Origin: an uncultured Clostridium sp.
GTDB taxonomy: Bacteria; Bacillota; Clostridia; TANB77; CAG-508
Direction: 5' to 3'
Length of the DNA: 33,350 bases
Assembly: GCA_930990555.1 (NCBI GenBank)
Contig: CAKNPW010000020.1
Span: 1 to 33,350 of the forward strand
Shown here: positions 6,953 through 14,072 of the stretch, one piece after another
Position numbering within the stretch: the stretch's first letter is position 1
Layout: every line of letters begins with the position of its first letter
Translations under genes and position numbers: made by a program
The notes under the pieces: model-generated
The model's input: only the letters and a program-made list of their open reading frames with translations
Told to the model about the DNA's origin: nothing
The model's database searches: none

Positions 6953-8236
6953 CTAATATTTTACTCTGTCTTCTACACTTGTAGTTTGCCCATCTAGAAA
7001 ATGATACTTATATTTTTTCCTATCTGCCACAGGAACAGGATTTTCCTCGATTTCTTCTGTAAATGGATTAATATATCCATACACATATTCTGGTGAAATA
7101 TACCCAGGGTGTTGTGTATCTGCTTCTGGAAAATCGGAGTTCCAAATAGGTTCTTCTGCATTTTTAGCTAATAATTTTCTAGGTAGCATAATAATTATTT
7201 TATGGTCTGGCACCATCAATCCCATAAAATATTTATCTTCTTCAAAATTTCCGTGAGCTGTTCTTTTTAGTACATTTATACAATCTTCTCCCTGAGTTGA
7301 AGAATGTAAGCCTTCCTTATATATACTATCTCTAATATCATGAGTACCTTCTGTTGATCTCAAGTGATTAGATGCATTTATATAATGTGTTATGAAAAAA
7401 TTATCTTTATCTTCGTACAAACTTTCCATTTGTTTTCCGTATTTTATTGAATAATTACCATCTTCACGCAAATACTCTCGTCCCGCATATAGTAAATCTG
7501 CTACATCTCCTGAAGCAATACATTCTAAATCTTCATCACAAGTCTTTCTTAAACCTTCAAATAAAAATCTTTTAGGAATTTTATATTTTCCATCTTCTAC
7601 TTGTTTTGGGTTTCTTAATTCATCTAATAATCTTTCAGCATTATTTATAGCTAAATTTATAAATGTTTGATCTGTATTCGTTCTATCTTTCACTTCTTCT
7701 AATTTTGGCAAAAATTTTTCTATATATTTTTCATATACTTCTGTATTGTTAGATTTGTCAAATTTAATATATCTTATATCTCGCTCAATTAGATCTTTCA
7801 TAAATTCTGGATTTTTAGCCAAATCTGGATTTTCGTTAACTACAAAGTTTATTGCTATATCTTCATTTTCCATTTTTTCTAGTTTTTTCTTTGCATTTTC
7901 TGGATTTAATGTCTGCTCATCTAAATCTAATTTTCTTTTTTCTGATCTTAAATTTGCAATCTCTTCATTTAATTTGGATAATTTTTGGCTATTATCAACT
8001 GATGTTTTTAATTCTAGTTTATATTGTTTAGAAAAAGTTCTCATTAAAAATTCTATTATTGGATTTCTTTTCCTATAGATAGAAAGACTCCTATTTTCTT
8101 GATTCAGTTTTAATATAGAATCTTTTGTTTCTTGCATCTTTCTTTCTAATTCAATTTTTCTCTCCTGCAAACCTTCACTTTTTTTAATTATTTGTATTAA
8201 TTTATTTTTTGAATTTTCTAATACTTCATTTAGCAT
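6953..8236 (-). CDS. Uncharacterised coiled-coil protein with possible ADP-ribosyltransferase-like C-terminus
   Basis: I do not recognise this 427-aa protein. Residues ~1-125 are highly charged and predicted coiled coil, with one short hydrophobic patch (NPIIEFLMRTF, 58-68). The middle is helical. The C-terminal ~150 residues look like a compact alpha/beta domain: FITHYINASN (281-290), SIYKEGLHSS (304-313), strands FMGLMVPD and KIIIML (337-351), and YISPEYVYGYINP (379-391). The pattern His...IxxxGLxS...PEYxxGYI recalls ART/DarT-like and RNA 2'-phosphotransferase-like folds, but this is a weak, by-eye resemblance. There is no signal peptide. The ATG has GGAGA upstream. It is a single-gene unit with its own promoter and terminator. 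Confidence 0.75.
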   Translation of the reverse strand: MLNEVLENSKNKLIQIIKKSEGLQERKIELERKMQETKDSILKLNQENRSLSIYRKRNPIIEFLMRTFSKQYKLELKTSVDNSQKLSKLNEEIANLRSEKRKLDLDEQTLNPENAKKKLEKMENEDIAINFVVNENPDLAKNPEFMKDLIERDIRYIKFDKSNNTEVYEKYIEKFLPKLEEVKDRTNTDQTFINLAINNAERLLDELRNPKQVEDGKYKIPKRFLFEGLRKTCDEDLECIASGDVADLLYAGREYLREDGNYSIKYGKQMESLYEDKDNFFITHYINASNHLRSTEGTHDIRDSIYKEGLHSSTQGEDCINVLKRTAHGNFEEDKYFMGLMVPDHKIIIMLPRKLLAKNAEEPIWNSDFPEADTQHPGYISPEYVYGYINPFTEEIEENPVPVADRKKYKYHFLDGQTTSVEDRVKY

Positions 8237-8357
8237 AAGTTTCTCCTTATTTTTTTTATTATATAGAATCTTCTATTACTCTTTCTATATAATATATTAA
8301 GCTTCCTTAACCTTTTATCGATATAGCAATCTATATGGTAAAATCACTTTCCATATA

Positions 8358-8363
8358 ATTATA
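8358..8363 (-). promoter_or_regulatory. Extended -10 upstream of the 427-aa gene
   Basis: The minus strand reads ATGGTATAAT, an extended -10 with perfect TATAAT. No good -35 is visible. It implies a ~115-nt leader for the gene ending at 6953. Confidence 0.5.
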
Positions 8364-8389
8364 CCATTAATATTTTTATTGTGATATAT

Positions 8390-8409
8390 TTTTACAAAAA
8401 ATTGTAAAA
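8390..8409. promoter_or_regulatory. Palindrome TTTTACA-N6-TGTAAAA (possible operator)
   Basis: A perfect inverted repeat with 6-bp spacer AAAAAT, 27 bp upstream of the extended -10 of the 427-aa gene. The same TTTACA-N6-TGTAAA geometry occurs in the promoter of the foreign 221-aa gene at 19216-19235. Confidence 0.4.
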
Positions 8410-8440
8410 TTTTCTTTATATAAAGACATTATTGATAATG

Positions 8441-8480
8441 ATAAAACCATCTAGAATATGATACTCTAAATGGTTTTATT
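8441..8480 (-). terminator. Terminator after the thioesterase gene
   Basis: On the minus strand the stem AATAAAACCATTTAGA pairs with TCTAGATGGTTTTAT across an 8-10 nt loop (one mismatch), ending in TTTTAT, 26 bp after the stop at 8506. Confidence 0.75.
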
Positions 8481-8505
8481 CGTTACATTTGATTATATTT
8501 AAAAT

Positions 8506-8925
8506 TTAATTCTCACTGCCATCAGTTACGCTTTCAAATATATCATAAAACTCTTTGTTTACCTTTTTTAATGATATTGGTCTCATATTAGAATTTGTGA
8601 AACAATGTTTCGTTTCTCCTACTCCTAAAACTTTTCCAGTTTCTTTATTTCTAATTTCATATCTCATACTTAATTTTATACCGTCAAATTCAGATATGTC
8701 TACTTTAACAACTATTGTATCTCCAAATTTTGCAGGATATTTATATTGGTAATTAACTCCTAAAACTGGAATCATTATTCCATTATCCTCTATTTTTTTA
8801 TATGGTAACCCCATTTTATCTAATAAATATATTCTTGCTTCTTCCATATATCTTATATAATTTGAATGATGAACAACATTCATTCCATCTAATTCATAAT
8901 AATTTATTCCTCTTTCAAATTCCAT
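8506..8925 (-). CDS. Acyl-CoA thioesterase, 4-hydroxybenzoyl-CoA thioesterase (hotdog) family
   Basis: A 139-aa single hotdog domain of the YbgC/FadM type. The signature LDGMNVVHHSNYIRYMEEAR (residues ~12-31) corresponds to the DxxGxVxxxxY active-site motif, with M-N in place of the usual G-x. The YKYPAKFGDTIVVK strand and the C-terminal GVGETKHCF strand follow. These enzymes hydrolyse acyl-CoA or acyl-ACP thioesters; the substrate is not predictable here. The start has a strong GGAGG site. A palindromic repeat element lies directly upstream, between it and the DJ-1 gene, so co-transcription with the upstream genes is uncertain. Confidence 0.9.
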   Translation of the reverse strand: MEFERGINYYELDGMNVVHHSNYIRYMEEARIYLLDKMGLPYKKIEDNGIMIPVLGVNYQYKYPAKFGDTIVVKVDISEFDGIKLSMRYEIRNKETGKVLGVGETKHCFTNSNMRPISLKKVNKEFYDIFESVTDGSEN

Positions 8926-8947
8926 TATTTTTCCTCCTTCGGAATTC

Positions 8948-9017
8948 GGAGATGTTCCTTTTTTCCCTATTTTTCTGATTGAATAGGGATTTTAAGGAAC
9001 GTCCCTATTTCCCTATT
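8948..9017. repeat. REP/MITE-like palindromic element, copy 1
   Basis: A 24-nt left arm (8948-8971) and a 24-nt right arm (8982-9005) form an imperfect hairpin around a 10-nt loop. Shared words are GTTCCTT / AAGGAAC and CCCTATT / AATAGGG. It ends in CCCTATTTCCCTATT. The segment from 8982 to 9017 recurs at 12084-12117 with one T fewer. The DJ-1 stop codon (9005-9007) lies inside it. Confidence 0.85.
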
Positions 9018-9565
9018 AAATTCCAAAGCATTCCATCACTTACTTCTTTAGAATTATGACCTAAAACCTCTACTAGTTTATATGCAAATAGCATTGCTGT
9101 TGCAGGTCCCCTGCTTGTTATAATATTTCCATCTACTTCTACTAAATTTTCAGTATAATTGGCTTTTTTTAATAAATCTTCGAATCCTTTACCTGGATAT
9201 GATGTTATATTTTTTCCTTCTTCTATGTTTGCTTTAGATAAAACAATAGCTGGAGATGCACATATTGCACCAATATATTTGTTACTATCTTGACTAAATT
9301 CTTTTAAAGTTTCTATTAATAATTTATCTTCAGCTAAATTATATGCTCCTGGCAAACCACCTGGCAATACTATCATATCATAATCCTTAATAGATTCATC
9401 TATTACTTTATCTGCCAATATTTCTATATTGTGTGAACTTTTTATTTCTCTTCCATTAACACTTACAATATCACATTTGATATTTGCTCTTCTCATAACA
9501 TCTACTACGGTAAGAGCTTCAATCTCTTCTGTTCCGTCGGCAATCATTACAGCCACTTTTTTCAT
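9005..9565 (-). CDS. DJ-1/PfpI family protein (YajL/ThiJ type)
   Basis: A 186-aa class I glutamine-amidotransferase-like protein. It opens KKVAVMIADGTEEIEALTVVDVMRRA, carrying the DJ-1 glutamate next to the active site. The nucleophile elbow is IGAICASPAIV with the conserved cysteine, and a C-terminal TSRGPATAMLFAYKLVE follows. Family members act in protein or metabolite deglycation, as chaperones, or in thiol stress; the exact role is open. An upstream ATG at 9586 has no ribosome site, while the ATG at 9565 follows GGAAGGGAAG, so I use the latter. The gene follows the NuoE-like gene by about 23 nt. Its last codons (LIGK-stop) are supplied by the palindromic repeat element. Confidence 0.93.
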   Translation of the reverse strand: MKKVAVMIADGTEEIEALTVVDVMRRANIKCDIVSVNGREIKSSHNIEILADKVIDESIKDYDMIVLPGGLPGAYNLAEDKLLIETLKEFSQDSNKYIGAICASPAIVLSKANIEEGKNITSYPGKGFEDLLKKANYTENLVEVDGNIITSRGPATAMLFAYKLVEVLGHNSKEVSDGMLWNLIGK

Positions 9566-9588
9566 AATCTTCCCTTCCTTTCTCATTA

Positions 9589-10035
9589 TTAATATATCAT
9601 ATCTTTTAAAATTTTAACAATATTTTGTTTTGAACAATTACTATATAATTTTCCATTTATTTGTACATTCGGAGCAAAACCACATTTTTTAAAACAATTT
9701 TTGGTATCTAATGTAATTTTTCCATCTTTACTCGTATGACCTTCTTTTACATTAAATTCTTTTTCAATTTCTTTTATTATATCTAATGAACCCTTCTTTA
9801 AACAGTTTGGTCCTTTACATACAATTACTATGTTCTCGCCTTGCTTTTCTAGTTTAATATTTTTCTTATATTTTAAAAGTAGCATTATCTCTTTTTCAGA
9901 AATATCTAAATACTTAGCAATTGCTATAATATCATTTCTAGATACGAATCCATTCATTTCTTGAAGTTCATCTAGAATTGGATTTAGGCTTTCTTTAGTT
10001 TTTGTATACGCTTCAATAACTTCTTTATTTGTCAT
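9589..10035 (-). CDS. Stand-alone NuoE-like [2Fe-2S] thioredoxin-fold ferredoxin
   Basis: A 148-aa protein with the layout of complex I subunit NuoE and hydrogenase HydC. An N-terminal helical region (NPILDELQEMNGFVSRNDIIAIAKYLDIS) is followed by the thioredoxin-like domain with four cluster ligands, C-x4-C (CKGPNC) and C-x3-C (CFKKC, in NCFKKCGFAPNVQING). NuoE partners usually pass electrons between NADH-binding NuoF-type subunits and hydrogenases or formate dehydrogenases, but no nuoF or hydrogenase gene is nearby. It is divergent from the DUF368 gene (41-bp gap) and co-directional with the DJ-1 gene. The redox role is inferred from the family. Confidence 0.88.
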   Translation of the reverse strand: MTNKEVIEAYTKTKESLNPILDELQEMNGFVSRNDIIAIAKYLDISEKEIMLLLKYKKNIKLEKQGENIVIVCKGPNCLKKGSLDIIKEIEKEFNVKEGHTSKDGKITLDTKNCFKKCGFAPNVQINGKLYSNCSKQNIVKILKDMIY

Positions 10036-10076
10036 ATTCTTTACTTCCTTCCATATACATATAACAGAGGTGTATT

Positions 10077-10883
10077 ATGAAATTTCTTTTTAATTACATT
10101 AAAGGTATTCTGATTGGCGCTGGCGCAATAATACCTGGTATAAGCAGTGGGGTATTATGTGTTATTTTTGGTATTTACGAAACACTTTTAAATAGTATAT
10201 TAAACTTTTTTAAAGATTGGAAGAATAATATTAAATTTCTTACTCCTTTTATATTAGGTGGTCTTACTGGAATAATTCTCTTTAGCAATATTATTCTCTT
10301 TTTATTTGAAAGATATCCAGAAATTACATCATTTACCTTTATTGGTCTTATCTTAGGCTGTATTCCTTCTATTCTTAAAATTTGTAATTCAAAAGAAAAA
10401 TTCAAATTACGATTTATAATATTTTTTATAGTATCATTTATTATTGCTATTTTATTACTATTATTAGAAAACCAAATGTCTAATAATATTGGAATATATT
10501 ATGGTGATAACTATAGTTTTGAATTCTTATTACTGGCAGGCTTTTTAATGAGTCTTGGCGTTGTAGTTCCTGGTGTTAGTAGCACTGTTATTTTAATGCT
10601 ACTTGGAGTTTATGAGACATATCTTTATGCAGTATCTATAATGAATATGAGAATATTACTTCCTATGGGAATTGGTTTGCTTATTGGTGGATTCTTATGT
10701 ATGAAATTAATACAATTTTTGCTTAATAAATATCATTCCCAAACATATTATTCTATATTAGGATTTGTTCTGGGCTCTGTATTCATTCTTCTCCCTAATA
10801 TTAGTTTTAATACAACTGGGGTATTATCAATTATATTTTGTATTATCGGTATATTAATCTCCTCTGCTTTTACAGAAAAATAA
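10077..10883 (+). CDS. DUF368 membrane protein (polyprenyl-phosphate transporter family)
   Basis: A 268-aa integral membrane protein with about eight hydrophobic segments. It has two pseudo-repeated signatures typical of DUF368: GAGAIIPGISSGVLCVIFGIYE (residues ~14-35) and VVPGVSSTVILMLLGVYE (~162-179). Recent work on this family (PopT) supports flipping of undecaprenyl-phosphate carrier back across the membrane for cell-wall synthesis. The ribosome site AGAGGTG precedes the ATG. It stands alone on the plus strand, divergent from the NuoE-like gene, with a large palindromic terminator downstream. Confidence 0.92.
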   Translation: MKFLFNYIKGILIGAGAIIPGISSGVLCVIFGIYETLLNSILNFFKDWKNNIKFLTPFILGGLTGIILFSNIILFLFERYPEITSFTFIGLILGCIPSILKICNSKEKFKLRFIIFFIVSFIIAILLLLLENQMSNNIGIYYGDNYSFEFLLLAGFLMSLGVVVPGVSSTVILMLLGVYETYLYAVSIMNMRILLPMGIGLLIGGFLCMKLIQFLLNKYHSQTYYSILGFVLGSVFILLPNISFNTTGVLSIIFCIIGILISSAFTEK

Positions 10884-10958
10884 AAAGAATAAGTTTTTAC
10901 ACTTTTTGGGTATCTCCAGAAACTGTTATTTATATTTTTTATTAGCAAATCAAACCGA

Positions 10959-11023
10959 AAAAAGTCTTAATTTAAATTTCTAAAGCTTATATATTTTTTA
11001 GTAAATTTATTTTAAGACTTTTT
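10959..11023. terminator. Long palindromic bidirectional terminator
   Basis: A perfect 12-bp outer stem AAAAAGTCTTAA / TTAAGACTTTTT, extended inward by AAATTT pairing and a CTAAA/TTTAG inner stem. It lies between the converging DUF368 gene (plus) and the 346-aa gene (minus). Confidence 0.8.
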
Positions 11024-11044
11024 ATATTTAACAATATCTATATT

Positions 11045-12085
11045 TTAATCCCTTTCAGAATAATCTGGGTTATCTGTTGTTTCTGGTAAAGCTTTTACTT
11101 CTGCATTCATAAGTTTTAACACTCTTCTACCTAAAAACGGAATTTTACCAATTCTATGAACTACAAAATTTTTTAATCTTCCATTTGCTTCATGTAATTT
11201 ATCATATTTTTGCTTTAATGCTTCGTTTTCTTCTTCTAATCTAGTAATTTCTCCTTGTCCCCTATTAATTACATCAGTTAAAATTTTCTTTTCTCCTTCA
11301 TGTTGGTCATGTAATTCTTTTGCAGTATTTGCTATTATTTCTTCTACTTCTTCTTCTGAATATTTGCCAGAACTCTCATTTCTGACTGTAGCTTCTGCAA
11401 CTTCTCTTTCAAATGCCATTGAATCCATTAATTCTTTTATAAACTGATTCGGTTTGTCTTCTTTACTAAATTCTGCTAATAAATCTTTATATAAATCTCG
11501 TTTCTTTCCATGTAAAGTTATAGAAATACTATCTTCATATGTAGTTATATCAACATCTGTTTCCGCTTTAGAAGAAACTTCTTCCATTCTGGAAATATTA
11601 TTTATATCACTTTTTGAAAACGTTACATATAAATATGCATTGTCTTTTTCTCCTGCACAAGCATTTGTCTTTATATTTTGTGACCATAATTTTTTTAAAA
11701 GTTCTTCTAAGTCTGGTTCTCCTTCTGCAAAAGTATGAGCAAGTTTAGCTTGTTCTTCCGGCTCCAAACTTAATATATATTCTGGTTTAATATTATAAAA
11801 CTTTCCTAAATTTCCTGTTATTCTTTTATTTAACAAACCTTCTAGAACATCAAAACTTTCCTGTTCTTCCAACAAATCATGAACTTTATTTGTTCGTATT
11901 AAAACATCTTGCAATTTACTTATTGTTTGTTCATCGAAAACCTCTTCTAGATTTTTTCCACCTATTAATTCTTTTAAATCGCTTCGGTCTTCTTTTCCTT
12001 CTTGTATTTTTTTTACTTCAGCTAATATTTTTTTCTTTATCCAGACTAACCATATTATCACCTTATCTTTAGTTTTTTCTTTCAT
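11045..12085 (-). CDS. Uncharacterised coiled-coil protein; start region looks frameshifted
   Basis: I do not recognise this 346-aa cytoplasmic protein. It has an acidic N-terminal helical part and a central alpha/beta piece (LWSQNIKTNACAGEKDNAYL, residues ~133-152). A C-terminal coiled coil (ITRLEEENEALKQKYDKLHE, ~280-300) precedes a basic tail (IGKIPFLGRRVLKLM). The frame's own start at 12085 falls at the edge of a palindromic repeat and has no ribosome site, and its first residues (KVIIWLVWIKKK) look non-coding. A good start (AAGGTGAT then ATG at 12053) exists in another frame. It joins this frame if the seven-A run at 12028-12034 had six, giving MVSLDKEKILAEVKK. It follows the U32 gene. 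Confidence 0.7.
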   Translation of the reverse strand: MKEKTKDKVIIWLVWIKKKILAEVKKIQEGKEDRSDLKELIGGKNLEEVFDEQTISKLQDVLIRTNKVHDLLEEQESFDVLEGLLNKRITGNLGKFYNIKPEYILSLEPEEQAKLAHTFAEGEPDLEELLKKLWSQNIKTNACAGEKDNAYLYVTFSKSDINNISRMEEVSSKAETDVDITTYEDSISITLHGKKRDLYKDLLAEFSKEDKPNQFIKELMDSMAFEREVAEATVRNESSGKYSEEEVEEIIANTAKELHDQHEGEKKILTDVINRGQGEITRLEEENEALKQKYDKLHEANGRLKNFVVHRIGKIPFLGRRVLKLMNAEVKALPETTDNPDYSERD

Positions 12086-12139
12086 AGGGATTTAAGGAAC
12101 GTCCCTATTTCCCTATTTTCCTTTTTCTAAATCCCTATT
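12084..12139. repeat. REP/MITE-like palindromic element, copy 2
   Basis: It carries the same core as copy 1 (ATAGGGATTTAAGGAACG, then TCCCTATTTCCCTATT) and a further AAATCCCTATT at 12129-12139. It fills the gap between the U32 gene and the 346-aa gene. Its TAGGGAT end supplies the U32 stop codon, and its other end overlaps the ATG at 12083-12085. Confidence 0.8.
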
Positions 12140-13364
12140 TTTTTCTTCTTATAATCCAACCTTCTTCTACTTCTATTGGTAATTGCATTTTTACTTTTTG
12201 ATCTTTTACTCCTGGATTTATTGTTTCTATTTCTTGATCTGTTTCATAATCCCATAGTTTGTCTATAGTAAATTTTACTACTTCTATTTTTCCTGGAATT
12301 ATAATTTCCATTTCATCACCAACAGATAATTTATTCTTTATTTCTACAGATGTTTTTCCATTAACTGTTTCTACTACTTTCCCACCAAATTCATAATTTG
12401 GATTATATTGTTTTCCTTCATATTCTTGGAAATCTTTATTATTTCTATCATTAAAATAGAAAGTTGTTAACCCTCTTGTTTTAGTTTTTTCAAGTTCTTG
12501 CATGTACTTATCTGCATTATAATTTTTAGGATCTTTAACATAGTCATCTATTGCAGTTCTGTATGTATTTACTATTGTTGCTAAATAATATTCTGTTTTT
12601 AGTCTTCCTTCTATTTTTAAACTATCAAGTCCCATATCTACAATTTCTGGTATTTCGTGTATCAAGCATAAGTCTTTAGATGAAAAGATATATGTTCCTT
12701 TTTCGTCTGTTTCTACAGGCATTAAATTTCCTGGATTATTAGCTTCTTCCACATATAAATTATATGCCCATCTACAACTTTGTGCACAATCCCCTAAGTT
12801 TGCACTTCTACAAGCCAAGAAATCACTTAAGAAACATCTTCCTGAATATCCAAAACATATTGCACCATGTGCAAACATTTCTACTTCTAAATCTTCTGGT
12901 TTGTTTTGCATCATATATCTTATTTGCTCTTTGTTTAATTCTCTTGCTAAGATTACTCTTTTAGCTCCATTTTTATACCAAAACTTGGCTGACTCTAAGC
13001 TTACTACATTTGCTTGTGTACTTATATGTATATCTACATTTGGTGCATATTCTTTTACAGTTTCTACAACTCCACCATCTGCAACTATTATTCCATCAGC
13101 TTTCATATCTTGTAACATTTTTGCTTGTATTCTTATTTCTGCATAGTTAGTATCCCAAGCAAATATGTTAAGTGCAACATGTACTCTTTTTCCTATACTA
13201 TGTGCATATTCAATTGTTTTTGCTAATGCTTCATCATTCATTTCTGCTCTTGTTCTTAAAGATAGTGATGATGTACCACAATATACAGCATCTGCCCCAT
13301 ATCTGAATGCTGTTTTCGCCTTTTCGTATGAACCTGCTGGTGCTAATAATTCTGGCTTTTTCAT
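12135..13364 (-). CDS. Peptidase U32 family protein (probable tRNA uridine hydroxylation protein, TrhP-like)
   Basis: A 409-aa U32 family member. It opens KKPELLAPAGSYEKAKTAFRYGADAVYCG and contains the diagnostic EMFAHGAICFGYSGRCFLSD, followed by CRSANLGDCAQSCRW. The cysteines in these motifs match those thought to hold an iron-sulfur cluster. A small beta-rich domain is C-terminal (VETVNGKTSVEIKNKLSVGDEMEII). Family members include collagenase-annotated PrtC, but the long two-part form is close to TrhP/YrrO, which makes 5-hydroxyuridine in tRNA; that role is inferred. The ATG has GGAGG upstream. It follows the AlkD-like gene by 15 bp, in one operon. Confidence 0.9.
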   Translation of the reverse strand: MKKPELLAPAGSYEKAKTAFRYGADAVYCGTSSLSLRTRAEMNDEALAKTIEYAHSIGKRVHVALNIFAWDTNYAEIRIQAKMLQDMKADGIIVADGGVVETVKEYAPNVDIHISTQANVVSLESAKFWYKNGAKRVILARELNKEQIRYMMQNKPEDLEVEMFAHGAICFGYSGRCFLSDFLACRSANLGDCAQSCRWAYNLYVEEANNPGNLMPVETDEKGTYIFSSKDLCLIHEIPEIVDMGLDSLKIEGRLKTEYYLATIVNTYRTAIDDYVKDPKNYNADKYMQELEKTKTRGLTTFYFNDRNNKDFQEYEGKQYNPNYEFGGKVVETVNGKTSVEIKNKLSVGDEMEIIIPGKIEVVKFTIDKLWDYETDQEIETINPGVKDQKVKMQLPIEVEEGWIIRRKK

Positions 13365-13379
13365 TATATATTCCTCCTA

Positions 13380-14069
13380 TTATTTTTTCTTCATCTTATT
13401 TAAAATTTCTTTTTCTTCTTTACTTACTCTATATGATTCTCTTGCTTTTTGTAAAGCTTTATTGTATGTAAATTTATTTAAATTACAATTTTTTAAATAT
13501 TCCATAGTTTGTTTTGGAAATTTTATATACATTTCTGCAACAAGCCATGCTATTCCCATTTCTACATAATACTCTCCATTTTTTATATTATCTATGACTT
13601 CAAAAATTTTGTCTATATATTCTTCTTTTACATAATGGTCTAATAACATTACAACAGCAAATCTTAGCTCGTATTCTTCTTTAGATTTAAAATACTTACT
13701 TATAATTTTCCAAAAAAATTCTGGATTTTTGTCTGCATCTTTTAAATCTACACAAAAGCTATCACAAACTGCCCATGAATTTATTTTCGGTACAAAATTA
13801 ATTATATATTCTTTCTTTTTTTCTAAATCCATTTTTAAATTTGCAATTACCAACGCTTGTAACATTAATTCTTCAAAATATTTTTCTTGTGGCTTTTTTA
13901 AATACTCTTCTGGATTATACTTAACTATTTCTTTCGCTAATTTTCTTATTTTTGGAATTCTAACTCCAAGTATTTCTATATCCACTCCTGGGCACAAATT
14001 AGCACTAAATTCTTTATATTTAGCATCACTTAATTCTATTAATTTGTTTCGTATCTCTTCATTATTCAT
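13380..14069 (-). CDS. DNA alkylation repair protein, AlkD-like HEAT-repeat glycosylase family
   Basis: A 229-aa all-helical protein matching the AlkD family. The characteristic GVRIPKIRKLAKEI (residues ~31-44), an INSWAVCDSFC block (~95-105) and WLVAEMYIKFPKQTMEYL (~180-197) are all present. AlkD proteins excise N3- and N7-alkylated purines without base flipping, using HEAT-like repeats to hold the duplex. Several relatives of this shorter type are uncharacterised, so activity is not assured. The gap from the AI-2E gene upstream is only 3 nt and the U32 gene follows closely. Confidence 0.88.
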   Translation of the reverse strand: MNNEEIRNKLIELSDAKYKEFSANLCPGVDIEILGVRIPKIRKLAKEIVKYNPEEYLKKPQEKYFEELMLQALVIANLKMDLEKKKEYIINFVPKINSWAVCDSFCVDLKDADKNPEFFWKIISKYFKSKEEYELRFAVVMLLDHYVKEEYIDKIFEVIDNIKNGEYYVEMGIAWLVAEMYIKFPKQTMEYLKNCNLNKFTYNKALQKARESYRVSKEEKEILNKMKKK

Positions 14070-14072
14070 TTT

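Noticed and set aside
10959..11023. Long palindrome considered as a MITE
   Set aside because: It lies between two converging genes, has T-runs on both strands and no second copy in the window, so a terminator explains it.
13165..13569. A 134-codon plus-strand frame over the U32 and AlkD-like genes
   Set aside because: It spans two recognisable minus-strand genes and has shadow composition.
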